NCBI GenBank assembly: GCA_947648905.1
Contig: CANSPP010000001.1
Location: 392,114-456,113, forward strand
DNA length: 64,000 nt
DNA from: an uncultured Clostridium sp.
Lineage (GTDB): Bacteria; Bacillota; Clostridia; TANB77; CAG-508
Direction: 5' to 3'
The notes under the pieces: model-generated
The model's database searches: none
Seen by the model: only the letters and a program-made list of their open reading frames with translations
Told to the model about the DNA's origin: nothing
Program-made: the position numbers and the translations under genes
Part shown: positions 34,608-43,441 of the stretch, one piece after another
Layout of the letters: each line of letters starts with the position of its first letter
Position numbering within the stretch: the first letter of the stretch is position 1

Positions 34608-36128
34608 ATGGGGAAATTAGAAAAACTAGAACAATTACAAAAACTAAAAGATACTGGAAGTTTAACAGATGAAGAATTTAAAATTGAAAAAGAAAAATTA
34701 TTAAACAAAAAGGAATCAAATAATAAAAAAACAAAAGTAATAATAGCTATTTTGATAATAATAGCATTATTAGTGGGTGGTGGAATTGGAATTTATTATA
34801 TAACGAATAATAAAACTGCTCCAACAACTTCAACAACAGATGATAAGTCAAAAGAAGAACAAGGATTTAAACAAGAAAGTGGGAATATAGCTGTTAATGG
34901 AACAGAAACAGTAAGTTTTCGAAATATGAATGTAGAAGATGAAAAATTTAACGAAATACAAAGAGAAATTTTAAACTATTTTGATAATGATTATATGTGG
35001 TTTTTGTCAGAAGAAGCCCAAAAATATCCACAAGTGTTTCAAGGAGCAAAAGTTGAAACATTGGCTGTTGTTGTAAAAGTATTAAAATCAACAAATGATG
35101 AATTTGAGATTTTAGCATTGGATTGTGATTATCGTGGATATATGGGTTACGGTGCTCCTGATATCGAAGGTATAGATGTTAATCAATTACGTATCATTAA
35201 GGGAAAACAAATGAATGAGAGATTTGTAAACGGAGATAAATTTGTATTTTATGGAAAATATGAAGATATCGAGAGTAGAGATATAGATGGAAAAAATTAT
35301 GTGATACCAAAATTAGAAGCTACTAACATTGTAAAATATGAATATGCAATAGAAAAACATAGTTTCAAGACTGTTAAAAATGTTGCAGAATATATATTTG
35401 GAAAGGATATAAAAATTTCAAAAAATAATGAAGAAAATGAATACTATAAAGTAACATTAGACAATCAATCTAATTCAAATTTTAAAGTTTTTAATATGCG
35501 TAACGATATAGGAATGATTACATACGATATTGAAGGAAATGATTTAGATTCAAATATCACAAAGCGTTTATTTGTTTCAGCAGATTTTCAACATTATATT
35601 GTATCTACACATGACGCAACTACTAAACATGTATATGTAGAGTACTTTGGTAGAGATTTAAAGAAAATATGGAGTAGAGAATTTGATTATAATTCAAGTA
35701 AAGCTTTTATGAGTCCAGTTGATTATACATCAGATAAATTGGCAGCAGTTATAGATAATGACTTATATTTAATTGATTTAAAAACAGGAGAAAATATAAT
35801 TGAACCAGTAATTGTTGGTGAAAAAGTCAAGGTAAATATGATGGCTGATGGAATTATATTAATTGGTGATAATAATAAAGATACAATTATGAAAGTAGAC
35901 TATGCAGGAAAAATATTATTTAAAATTAATGCAGAAACAAAAATGAAACAAATAACGAGTGCAACAACACAAATCGTTAATGGAAAAATGGTAGTTAAAT
36001 TAGAAGGAGATTTGTGGAGTGATGAATATAATACAGATGGTTGGGGATATAAATATATTGTATTAAATAATGATGGAACGTTAGAAACAAGAACGGAAGA
36101 CCTTATGAATGATAATTTTATAGCATAA
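34608..36128 (+). CDS. SHOCT-like membrane-anchored protein with beta-rich outer domain
   Basis: 506 residues. N-terminus KLEKLEQLQKLKDTGSLTDE then FKIEKEKLL is a SHOCT-type short helix; one membrane segment near 44-66 (VIIAILIIIALLVGGGIGIY); a long outer part with propeller-like repeats (LAAVIDNDLYLIDLKTGENI, MADGIILIGDNN). Start ATG after AAAAGGAG. Cargo of element A; function unknown. Ends in a terminator at 36165. Confidence 0.7.
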   Translation: MGKLEKLEQLQKLKDTGSLTDEEFKIEKEKLLNKKESNNKKTKVIIAILIIIALLVGGGIGIYYITNNKTAPTTSTTDDKSKEEQGFKQESGNIAVNGTETVSFRNMNVEDEKFNEIQREILNYFDNDYMWFLSEEAQKYPQVFQGAKVETLAVVVKVLKSTNDEFEILALDCDYRGYMGYGAPDIEGIDVNQLRIIKGKQMNERFVNGDKFVFYGKYEDIESRDIDGKNYVIPKLEATNIVKYEYAIEKHSFKTVKNVAEYIFGKDIKISKNNEENEYYKVTLDNQSNSNFKVFNMRNDIGMITYDIEGNDLDSNITKRLFVSADFQHYIVSTHDATTKHVYVEYFGRDLKKIWSREFDYNSSKAFMSPVDYTSDKLAAVIDNDLYLIDLKTGENIIEPVIVGEKVKVNMMADGIILIGDNNKDTIMKVDYAGKILFKINAETKMKQITSATTQIVNGKMVVKLEGDLWSDEYNTDGWGYKYIVLNNDGTLETRTEDLMNDNFIA

Positions 36129-36164
36129 TAAATTTATAACACAACTATTAAATATAATAAAAGG

Positions 36165-36195
36165 TTCACTACAAAAAAAGTAGTGAATCTTTTTT
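36165..36195 (+). terminator. Terminator after the SHOCT-like gene
   Basis: TTCACTAC (36165-36172) and GTAGTGAA (36180-36187), then a T run. Confidence 0.8.
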
Positions 36196-36347
36196 CTTTT
36201 TATCGGCTTGTAAAAACGAACAAAGTATCGTAGAATAAAATTGATACAATACATAAGTAGAGATTCTGTTTTTGTCTGCCATACAGTAGAAATATTGTAA
36301 AAATTGTATTGTATCCCCCATTTATTTTAAAGGAGCAATATTAAAAT

Positions 36348-36864
36348 ATGGATAATAAGAAATCTAAAGAATTAAACGAAATATTTACAACATTTTTAAT
36401 AAATACAAAAAATAAAAGAAGTAGAAATATTGTAACTACTTGTAAAATTACAAGACAACAAGCAAGAACAGGACTAATTAAAATAATAACAATTAATGTA
36501 GTTGATATTTGTAACTGTTGTGGTGGAACTGGTAAAAAAGAAGAATACAGAACAGGAGAATGTAAAGCTTGCAAAGGTGCAAGAGTAGTACAAGAAGAAA
36601 CAGATACAATAGTAGGCACAATTAAACTTAAAACTATATGTGATAATTGTAAGTGTAAAAATTGTAATGGAATAGGGTTTGTATATAACAAAAAAGATGT
36701 AGTCATTACAATACCACCTAAAACTAAAAATAATGATTATATAATTTTAAAAGGACAAGGAAATAAATTTATTAGAAATCAAAAGAAGCGGAAACATATT
36801 TGTAAGAGTACATATTTTGGGAGATAAAAGTAAAAGAAAAGGAAAGATTATACATGAAAGATGA
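36348..36864 (+). CDS. DnaJ-like zinc-finger protein, one +1 shift at CGG
   Basis: 171 residues when joined. Central zinc repeats CNCCGGTGKKEEYRTGEC (as CxxCxGxG-like), CKACKGARV, CDNCKCKNCNGIGF, then a DnaJ C-terminal substrate-binding strand (IPPKTKNNDYIILKGQGN). No J domain. The frame meets AAG-CGG at 36789-36791 and would end at SKSTYFGR-like nonsense; skipping the C gives QKKGNIFVRVHILGDKSKRKG, the DnaJ pattern Gly-(N/D)-(I/L)-(F/Y)-V-x-V, then TGA at 36862. It may help load the element's replication proteins. Confidence 0.82.
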
Positions 36865-36913
36865 AATATATATTGTTAAAAATGGAAAAACAAAATCATT
36901 ATATATTTTGTAA
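36854..36913 (+). pseudogene. Duplicated C-terminal fragment of the following helicase gene
   Basis: A 19-codon frame, MKDEIYIVKNGKTKSLYIL, closely matches the helicase's last residues (NKEIYVLKNGKKESLFV at 38200-38260). It overlaps the end of the DnaJ-like gene. Probably a remnant of a former upstream copy; it has no proper ribosome site. Confidence 0.55.
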
Positions 36914-36924
36914 TAGGAGGAGTA

Positions 36925-38268
36925 ATGAAAGTAATAAAAGATATTTTAACAGATTATGAAATAAATAATAGTAAAAGTGAAAAGTTAAAAATACAAATAG
37001 GATATAGGGATATAGATTTTTTAATAAAAGGTTTAAATAAATATAATTTAATTGTAATTGGTTCAAGACCAGCAATGGGAAAAACATCATTTGCATTAAA
37101 TATAGCTATAAATGTTGCAGTAAAACAAGAAAAAACAGTTGCAATATTTAGTTTAGAAAATTCTGCAATAGAATGTGTTAATAGAATATTAAGTATAGAA
37201 GCAATGGTCAATACAGAGAAAATAAGAGACAATAAGTTTGATGAAAGTGAAGCAAACAAAATTAAGAATGCAAAAAATGAATTAGAAAATAAATCAATAT
37301 ATATAGATGATACACCAGCAATGTCAGTAAATGAGATAAAAGAAAAGTGCATAAAATTAAAACAAGAAAAAAATATTGAATTAATAATTATTGATTATTT
37401 ACAATTAATAAGTTATATAGATAAAAGTAATGTCTGTTTAGAATTTAAAAAATTATCACAAAAATTAGATATACCAATAATTATAACTTCACAATTAAAT
37501 AAAGGACCACAATACAGATATGAACGAGAAGAAGACCCAACACCTATATTATCCGATATAAATAATGAAGTTGTTAAAAATGCTGATTTGTTACTGTTTT
37601 TACATAGAGATGATTATTATAATGAAGACACAGAAAAAAAAGATATTGCAACGATAAAAACAGCAATAAATAAATATGGAAACATTGGAGAAGTAGAACT
37701 ACTTTGGATGTCAAGTTATTTAAAGTTTGTTGATTTATTAGAAAGACAAGATACAATTATAAACGAAAATGCTATGGAAAAACATATTAAATATATAAAA
37801 GAACATACAAATTGGTTTGAAACTATTAATATACAAGATATTAAGCAAATAGAAACCAATTATTGGAACAATACCCATATCATATTACTAAAAAATGGAG
37901 AATTATATATAAATGGAATTCGCACAGAAAGTAATATTAAAGATATATATTCTCTTGAAAATGGAGAGATGTTTGAAATTAAAAATGACAACAGCATTAT
38001 GCCAATAAAAGAGTTAGAAGAATGGGATGATTTAGATATGTATTTATACAACGATGGGGAACCATATAAAAAAATAATTTATGATAATGGAAGCATTGCA
38101 GGAATAACACAAGAAAACAAAGTTGTTGCTGTTACATTTTGGGGACTTTATGGAGTAATAGCAGAAAACTTTATTGAAGTCGATGATATATTTTTTGATG
38201 AGAATAAAGAAATATATGTATTAAAAAATGGAAAGAAAGAGTCTTTATTTGTTCATTGTATATGGTAG
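36925..38268 (+). CDS. DnaB-type helicase domain with novel C-terminal extension
   Basis: 447 residues. Residues 1-275 are the RecA-like C-terminal domain of DnaB: Walker A GSRPAMGKTSFALN near 49-62, Walker B IELIIIDYLQLI, IITSQLNKGPQYRYE, NADLLLFLHRDDYY. The N-terminal DnaB domain that binds primase is absent. The last ~165 residues are beta-rich with NG turns (LLKNGELYINGIRT, YVLKNGKKES) and are not a domain I recognise. Start ATG follows AGGAGG. It presumably replicates element A with the primase. Confidence 0.82.
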   Translation: MKVIKDILTDYEINNSKSEKLKIQIGYRDIDFLIKGLNKYNLIVIGSRPAMGKTSFALNIAINVAVKQEKTVAIFSLENSAIECVNRILSIEAMVNTEKIRDNKFDESEANKIKNAKNELENKSIYIDDTPAMSVNEIKEKCIKLKQEKNIELIIIDYLQLISYIDKSNVCLEFKKLSQKLDIPIIITSQLNKGPQYRYEREEDPTPILSDINNEVVKNADLLLFLHRDDYYNEDTEKKDIATIKTAINKYGNIGEVELLWMSSYLKFVDLLERQDTIINENAMEKHIKYIKEHTNWFETINIQDIKQIETNYWNNTHIILLKNGELYINGIRTESNIKDIYSLENGEMFEIKNDNSIMPIKELEEWDDLDMYLYNDGEPYKKIIYDNGSIAGITQENKVVAVTFWGLYGVIAENFIEVDDIFFDENKEIYVLKNGKKESLFVHCIW

Positions 38269-38492
38269 AATAATCAAAGAGAATACTAATAAAAAATACA
38301 TGCCAAATTGCTAAGGTATGTGTTTTTTTCAATATATAACTAATTTAAGTAATATACTTTCATATATGAGATATTAAACTCGGCTTAAAACTGATTTTAA
38401 CCGGTCGAAGATCCTGCGAAAATCATAAATTCTTTAATTCAAGCTCCCTACTTCTTGCTTATCGTAAAATATTATAAAAGGAGCGAGATTAT

Positions 38493-39056
38493 ATGAAAAA
38501 TTTAAATTTTGTAGTAATAGCAGATGATTTTAGATATATAAATCATGCAGTAAGAACAGCAGAAGGACTACTAAAATGTAGTAGTTATACAGCTATATTC
38601 AATTTACAAGAAGAATTTAAATTGGATTTTAACATAGACTTAGAAGAAACCAAAGATAAAATATATATAGATGAAAATAAGAATCTTACAATTAAATATA
38701 TAGAAGAAAAAATTTACGAACTAAAAAAAGAAAAAGACTTAAATTTAGCAATACTAGATTTAGAAGATGAACAACTAGAAATAGACTATAAACAACTAAG
38801 TCAAGTACTGAATAAATTAGCACATGAATTAGATATTTTAGTATACATCTTCCCTAAATTAAAAGAAGAAATCAAGGATAATGATTTTAATTTAGATAAT
38901 ATTGAAAACAAAGAGATTACAGAGCATGCAGATGAAGTATGGTTTTGTCATATAAATAAAAAACACAAATCAAAGATATATGTAGCTAAAAGTAATCTTA
39001 CTAAAACAGGATTTATGAAATTTAGAAATGGCGAAAGAATAATACCTAAGAAATAA
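38493..39056 (+). CDS. Degenerate DnaB/RecA-like protein lacking Walker A
   Basis: 187 residues. The second half follows the order of the DnaB RecA core: LSQVLNKLAHELDILVYIF (where DnaB has LAxELxxPVIxxSQL), ITEHADEVWFCHINKK (ADxVxFLxR), KIYVAKSNLTKTGFMKF (aKxRxGxTG). The P-loop region has no GxxxxGK. So it is probably an inactive paralogue, perhaps a partner of the 36925 helicase; this is inference from pattern only. Start ATG after AAAGGAG. Confidence 0.6.
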   Translation: MKNLNFVVIADDFRYINHAVRTAEGLLKCSSYTAIFNLQEEFKLDFNIDLEETKDKIYIDENKNLTIKYIEEKIYELKKEKDLNLAILDLEDEQLEIDYKQLSQVLNKLAHELDILVYIFPKLKEEIKDNDFNLDNIENKEITEHADEVWFCHINKKHKSKIYVAKSNLTKTGFMKFRNGERIIPKK

Positions 39057-39166
39057 AGAAGGAAAAAGTGTAAGAGATTCTAAAACTTTTATATAAAATC
39101 TAACAACTATACAAAACGTAAAAATAAATAGTTTTAAAAAACAATTACACTTATTCCACTAAAATT

Positions 39167-39727
39167 TTACAAGCTAAAATTTCTGTAACTATTGTCAATC
39201 TCATCTTGACTAATACCAATATAACGAAGTGTAATAGAAGGAGAACTATGGTTATAAATTGTTTGAAGTACAGCTTCATCATGATATTGTTGGTAATGGT
39301 GGTAACCAAAGGTTTTTCGCATAGTATGAGTTCCCACTTCGGTTAGTCCAATATTAACAGAAGCTTTTTTTAAGATTCTATAAGCTTGTGTGGTTGTAAT
39401 TGGTTTATTAGTTCCAATTTGACTTTGGAACAAATACTCTCCCTGATTCATATTTCTAGTATATTTTTCTAATTCTGTATATAAATCATTATATATTGGA
39501 AACTTTTTAATTTTTTTAGTTTTTTTCTCAATAACAGTTATATGACTTCTCATATTTCCATATTCATCTCTAATGTCATCACGATTTAAACCAACTATAT
39601 CAGACACACGCATACCTGAATTAATTCCAATAAGAAACATCATATAATTTCTAGTACCACTTTTTTTCAATTCTTCTTTCATTTCTTCAAGTTTATTTTT
39701 ATCTCTAATTGGTTGAACAAAGTTCAT
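39167..39727 (-). CDS. Small tyrosine recombinase, element A
   Basis: 186 residues, catalytic domain only, without an N-terminal DNA-binding arm. Arg in NSGMRVSDIVGL, box II HTMRKTFGYH, final Tyr in LRYIGIS. Such short recombinases occur in phages of Bacillota and are separate from the main integrase. Start ATG after AAAGGAGG. Possible roles: resolving multimers or local inversion; not testable here. Confidence 0.82.
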   Translation of the reverse strand: MNFVQPIRDKNKLEEMKEELKKSGTRNYMMFLIGINSGMRVSDIVGLNRDDIRDEYGNMRSHITVIEKKTKKIKKFPIYNDLYTELEKYTRNMNQGEYLFQSQIGTNKPITTTQAYRILKKASVNIGLTEVGTHTMRKTFGYHHYQQYHDEAVLQTIYNHSSPSITLRYIGISQDEIDNSYRNFSL

Positions 39728-40054
39728 TTTTTATACCTCCTTTTTCTCTTTATGACAATATATTATATAACCAAATTTTGGAATGGTCGAGGAGTTTCCA
39801 TACCATTTTTTATTAATATATCAATAAAAATCAGGTCAAAGACTTCATATTCTAAAGTTTGGTATGATTTTTAAAAAGGTACGAAAATAAAGATTGTATT
39901 ACATTTTGTGAAAAATCTGTGAAAAGTAGTGCAAAATATAAAAATATATGGTATAGTAAGTGTGTTATTAAATTTATTCTAAATATTTAATCAATATATT
40001 TTTTATTCTAAATATAAATCCAATAGTAAAAATTAAAATAGAAAGGATGGTATA
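39728..40054. other. 327-bp intergenic region
   Basis: It holds divergent control sequence: the ribosome site of the recombinase, an inverted repeat AATGGT/ACCATT (39782-39807) followed by T run, and TGGTATAGT (39949-39957), an extended -10 for the next gene. No gene is supported. Confidence 0.5.
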
Positions 40055-40540
40055 ATGGATTTAGCAATTGAAAATGAAGTAACTACAAAAAATAAAGCAA
40101 ATGATGAAATTAAATTATTCATAAATGAATTAAGCAAAACTTTAGAAGAAAACAGAAATATCGATTTTGAAACTACTTTTGAAAATGAGATATATAATGA
40201 CATACCATTAGCTTCTAAATATAAAGACCAATTAAAAGATATAATTAATCAAAGTTTTGAGAAAATGTCCTATGATAAAGCCTTTTTTTACTTTGATTAT
40301 GATAAAATAGAAAACAAATACTATTTAGATTATTATAATGAAGGAGATATAACAAGGACAGAATTTACAAAAAAAGAGTTTAAAGAATTAGGAATGAAAA
40401 TAGGAACATTTTGGAGACCTTATGGAAAAAATGGACTTAGAGAAGCGGATTATATGGGAGAAGGAATAAAAATTGATATAGAATCAGAATTGGATATTAT
40501 GGATTTTAATAATAAAAATAGTAGAAAGGTACAAAAATGA
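40055..40540 (+). CDS. Hypothetical acidic protein paired with a nuclease
   Basis: 161 residues, acidic; FFYFDYDKIENKYYLDYYN and KIGTFWRPYGKNG suggest an alpha/beta fold like small immunity (YezG/DUF600-like) proteins, but this is weak. Its TGA overlaps the ATG of the following nuclease gene, so the two are made together. An immunity or chaperone role is inferred from that context. Confidence 0.55.
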   Translation: MDLAIENEVTTKNKANDEIKLFINELSKTLEENRNIDFETTFENEIYNDIPLASKYKDQLKDIINQSFEKMSYDKAFFYFDYDKIENKYYLDYYNEGDITRTEFTKKEFKELGMKIGTFWRPYGKNGLREADYMGEGIKIDIESELDIMDFNNKNSRKVQK

Positions 40541-41373
40541 AAAATAAAGATATTATAAAAGAATTATTAAATGTGAATATAGAAAATATAAAAGAAGAGA
40601 CAATTATTATTAATAATAACAAACCATTCTTTGTAAAAGAAGATTATGACATAAAAGAAGGAGAACCTAAGTATTTTGAACCAGATGAATATGAGAGAAG
40701 TACGGGAGCAATAGCATTAATTAGTAAAAATACTATCCCCTTAATAATAAATAAAAAGTTAAAATATCCGAGCCCATATGGATGGAGTAAAGAACTAGAA
40801 AATAAGGATGTATTTGAAAGATGCCATATTATTGCATATAGCTTATCAGCTAAATTGGCAGATAAAAGAAATATTTTTATAGGAACAGAACATTTAAATT
40901 CTAGTGTAATGATAAAAATTGAAAATAAAATTAAAAATTATATACAAAAAAATAATATTAGAATGTTATATAGAGTTACTGTAAAATATAAGGGTACTAA
41001 TCGAATTCCAACAGGAATATTAATAGAAGCTAAGTCTCTTGATGATGATTTCAGTCTATGTCAATTTTGTTATAATATTCAAAAAGATGTTAAATTTAGA
41101 TATAGCGATGGTATAATAATTAAAGATAAAGGAATTATAAATAATATTAAAAAGATAATAATTAAAAACAAAGTTAAAGACAAAACTAAAGATAAAAGTG
41201 AAAAAAATTTAAATTATATAATTAATAGAAAAACAAATGAATTCCATTTATATGATAGTAATTGCAGTAAATTAAACAATATTGACATTAAATATATACA
41301 AGAAACGACAACCACCAAAAAAGATTTAATAAATGCTAATTTGAAACCATGTAATAAATGTATTATAGATTAA
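40537..41373 (+). CDS. DNA/RNA non-specific endonuclease (EndA/NucA type) with Ada-like tail
   Basis: 278 residues. FERCHIIAYSLSAKLADKRN holds the catalytic His (DRGH-type motif, here ERCH) and NIFIGTEHLNSSVM the metal-binding Asn; IPTGILIEAKSLDDD is the conserved strand. C-terminal NEFHLYDSNCSKLNNI then ANLKPCNKC matches the small Cys-containing domain attached to many secreted nucleases. No signal peptide is visible, so it is probably cytoplasmic or exported by another route. Last gene before the right att of element A: typical cargo position. Confidence 0.82.
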   Translation: MKNKDIIKELLNVNIENIKEETIIINNNKPFFVKEDYDIKEGEPKYFEPDEYERSTGAIALISKNTIPLIINKKLKYPSPYGWSKELENKDVFERCHIIAYSLSAKLADKRNIFIGTEHLNSSVMIKIENKIKNYIQKNNIRMLYRVTVKYKGTNRIPTGILIEAKSLDDDFSLCQFCYNIQKDVKFRYSDGIIIKDKGIINNIKKIIIKNKVKDKTKDKSEKNLNYIINRKTNEFHLYDSNCSKLNNIDIKYIQETTTTKKDLINANLKPCNKCIID

Positions 41374-41382
41374 AAATATAAT

Positions 41383-41405
41383 ATGTCTAACAAATGTCAA
41401 ACAAA
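41383..41405. repeat. Tandem TGTCTAACAA-type motifs at the right end of element A
   Basis: ATGTCTAACAA (41383-41393) then ATGTCAAACAAA (41394-41405), matching the pair at 23621-23644. Candidate integrase arm-binding sites. Confidence 0.6.
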
Positions 41406-41547
41406 ATTAAAATTTTTTAAAGAACTTGCCAAAGTACTGATATTATGATAAAATTTGAACATAATCAAGTTATATCAGTAATTTCTCATAGATACCAAAA
41501 GGGAAAACTTGGTACTTGTGGTGCCAATAAAACACAGGAGTTTTAAA

Positions 41548-41604
41548 ACTTAAAATCCTGCGGTTGAATAAACCGTATCGGTTCGATTCCGATCATCTGC
41601 ACCA
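41548..41604 (+). repeat. att site: tRNA-Leu 3'-half copy between elements A and B
   Basis: ACTTAAAATCCTGCGG followed by the variable arm, T arm and CCA of tRNA-Leu, with changes in the T arm (ATCGG/CCGAT instead of GCCGG/CCGGC) that keep pairing. It is preceded by CACAGGAG, resembling the tRNA's CACAGGAC. No 5' half, so not a functional tRNA. Confidence 0.88.
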
Positions 41605-41666
41605 TTAGATTTATCAATGCTTTTAAAGTTTTTGATAAGTCTATTTTTTATTTAAAAATACTATCA

Positions 41667-41686
41667 GTATACAATTTGTATACAAA
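41667..41686. repeat. 20-bp arm-type site, left end of element B
   Basis: GTATACAATTTGTATACAAA, containing the inverted repeat GTATACAA/TTGTATAC. The identical 20 bp occur at 47758-47777 near the other end. Confidence 0.75.
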
Positions 41687-41752
41687 AATATCTAATTTTC
41701 ATTTTAATATGTATGTTATTACCTATTCTCAATAGATAATAACTTTTTATTT

Positions 41753-42949
41753 TTATGCAATTGCTATGCTTAAAACATTTCCAATTACTTTTGCTGAATT
41801 TTCACTAGCTGTTTTATCTACATGAGCATATAAGTTTGCTGTTGTATTAAAACTAGAATGTCCAAGCCATACTTGAATATCTTTCATATGAACAGCATTT
41901 TTTAGAAGAAGTGATGCACAGCTGTGCCTTAAATCATGTAACCTAATTGGTTTTAATTTGTTATTCACAATAATTTCATGAAACTTATGTGTTAGATAGT
42001 CTGGTTTTATAAGTGAGCCATCTTCATTAACACATACATAATTATCTGTATTCAAATAACAATCTTTAAATATTTTTTTGTTTTCTCTTTGTTTTTCTTT
42101 TTCTTCAAGCAATAATTCTTTTATTTCTGGAATTAGTGGTAAAGTTCTATAACTTGAACTTGTTTTTGTTTTAGCTTCTGCTACAATTTGATGTTTTCCA
42201 TCATAACTTGCTTCTGTTACTGTAAAGTTAATTGTTATTGAATTATTCTCAAAATCAATAGCATCCCATTTTAATCCAAGAATTTCTTCTCTACGAAATC
42301 CATAAAATGCACCAATTAGAATTGGTATTTTAATATTACTATTTTTTATTATACTAAAAAGTAATTGTAACTCATATTTGTTATAGAAAGTTGGAACATA
42401 AGGCTCAACTTTTGGTGTATCAACTTTCTTTGCTGGATTAGAAGTAATTAAGTCCATCTTTTCTGCATAAGAAAGAGCAGATAAAATATTTGCATGATAC
42501 TTTTTAACAGTTGCACCTTTTAATTTTAGTTCATTAAAAAGATAAGTGTAAAATGCTTGAATATGAATTGGCTTTAATTCTGTAAGTGTAACATTTAAGT
42601 TTTTAAAGTAAGGATAAATCCTTTTATTAATTATTCTTTCGTAGCCACCATAAGTTGTTGGTCTAATATTAGGTTTTATCATTTTAAGCCAATTTAGCAT
42701 ATAATCACAAAATAAAATACTATTGTTAGAATTTTGTGCCATTTGGGTTACTTTCAAATTATTGTTTAGTTCTTCTTCATATCTTCTTCTAATTTCTTCG
42801 GCACTCTTTCGTGCTGTTTTCTCAGATTTTGCAATAGGAATATCAGTTGTTACTGATTTCCTACGAGGTGGATTGATACCATCTACTATATAAAGTAGTG
42901 CCACCCAGTTTTTACTCCTTTTGTAAATTGTTGCTGTTACTTTAACCAT
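41753..42949 (-). CDS. int: Tyrosine integrase of element B
   Basis: 398 residues, uninterrupted. N-terminal arm-binding part (TATIYKRSKNWVALLYIVDG), core-binding domain, then catalytic residues: Arg in YGFRREEILGLKW, box II HDLRHSC, WLGHS, Tyr in TANLYAHV. It is homologous to the element A integrase and lets one check where that gene's CGG breaks fall. It lies next to the att at 41548. Start ATG at 42949 after AAAGGAG. Confidence 0.93.
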   Translation of the reverse strand: MVKVTATIYKRSKNWVALLYIVDGINPPRRKSVTTDIPIAKSEKTARKSAEEIRRRYEEELNNNLKVTQMAQNSNNSILFCDYMLNWLKMIKPNIRPTTYGGYERIINKRIYPYFKNLNVTLTELKPIHIQAFYTYLFNELKLKGATVKKYHANILSALSYAEKMDLITSNPAKKVDTPKVEPYVPTFYNKYELQLLFSIIKNSNIKIPILIGAFYGFRREEILGLKWDAIDFENNSITINFTVTEASYDGKHQIVAEAKTKTSSSYRTLPLIPEIKELLLEEKEKQRENKKIFKDCYLNTDNYVCVNEDGSLIKPDYLTHKFHEIIVNNKLKPIRLHDLRHSCASLLLKNAVHMKDIQVWLGHSSFNTTANLYAHVDKTASENSAKVIGNVLSIAIA

Positions 42950-43033
42950 CTACAATCTCCTTTCTCTATAACAGCCAATTTACTTTAACATGAATTGTTA
43001 GTTTTAGATATTAAAGTAAATTTGGTAAATAAA

Positions 43034-43237
43034 TTATTTTGTGTTTGTTAAGTAATTGATTATCATTACTTTTGGAATTTTATATTCTCTTCCAATTTTC
43101 TTTGAAGGAATAATATTGTCATTTACCAAAGTATAAGCTTTTGTAATTCCTACACCTAACATTTCACGAAGTTGCTTAATATTTACTACATCTGGATAGT
43201 TATTAAACATTAAATGATAGTTGTCTAAATTGTTCAC
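43034..43237 (-). CDS. Excisionase-like helix-turn-helix protein, element B
   Basis: 67 residues: VVNIKQLREMLGVGITKAYTL then NIIPSKKIGREYKIPK, homologous to 25249-25452. Upstream of int, same direction. Start ATG after GGAGGT. Confidence 0.8.
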   Translation of the reverse strand: MNNLDNYHLMFNNYPDVVNIKQLREMLGVGITKAYTLVNDNIIPSKKIGREYKIPKVMIINYLTNTK

Positions 43238-43441
43238 TCAAGTACCTCCTTTAATCTATTTACCCTTTTTAAAATTTGGGTTATGTAATATTAAATTGTC
43301 AATGTGCAGTTATTTGTTATTATCTAATATAATAATATCTAAAACTAACTAAATAATAACATATCTACTTGCAAGAGTCAATAGTTTATGATAAAATAAT
43401 ATAAAAAAATAACTGTATCAAATAAAAGGTTAGGTGAACTT

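Larger units (their letters stand above)
23700..41560. mobile_element. Integrated element A (phage-satellite or plasmid-like, in tRNA-Leu)
   Basis: Bounded by the tRNA-Leu core repeat ACTTAAAATCCTGCGG at the tRNA (23709 region) and at 41548. The integrase is next to the left att site. Content: integrase, excisionase-like protein, primase-helicase, XRE repressor, DnaB-like helicase, DnaJ-like protein, small recombinase, nuclease module and many small proteins. There are no capsid, portal, tail or conjugation genes. The exact ends within the core cannot be fixed. Confidence 0.8.
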
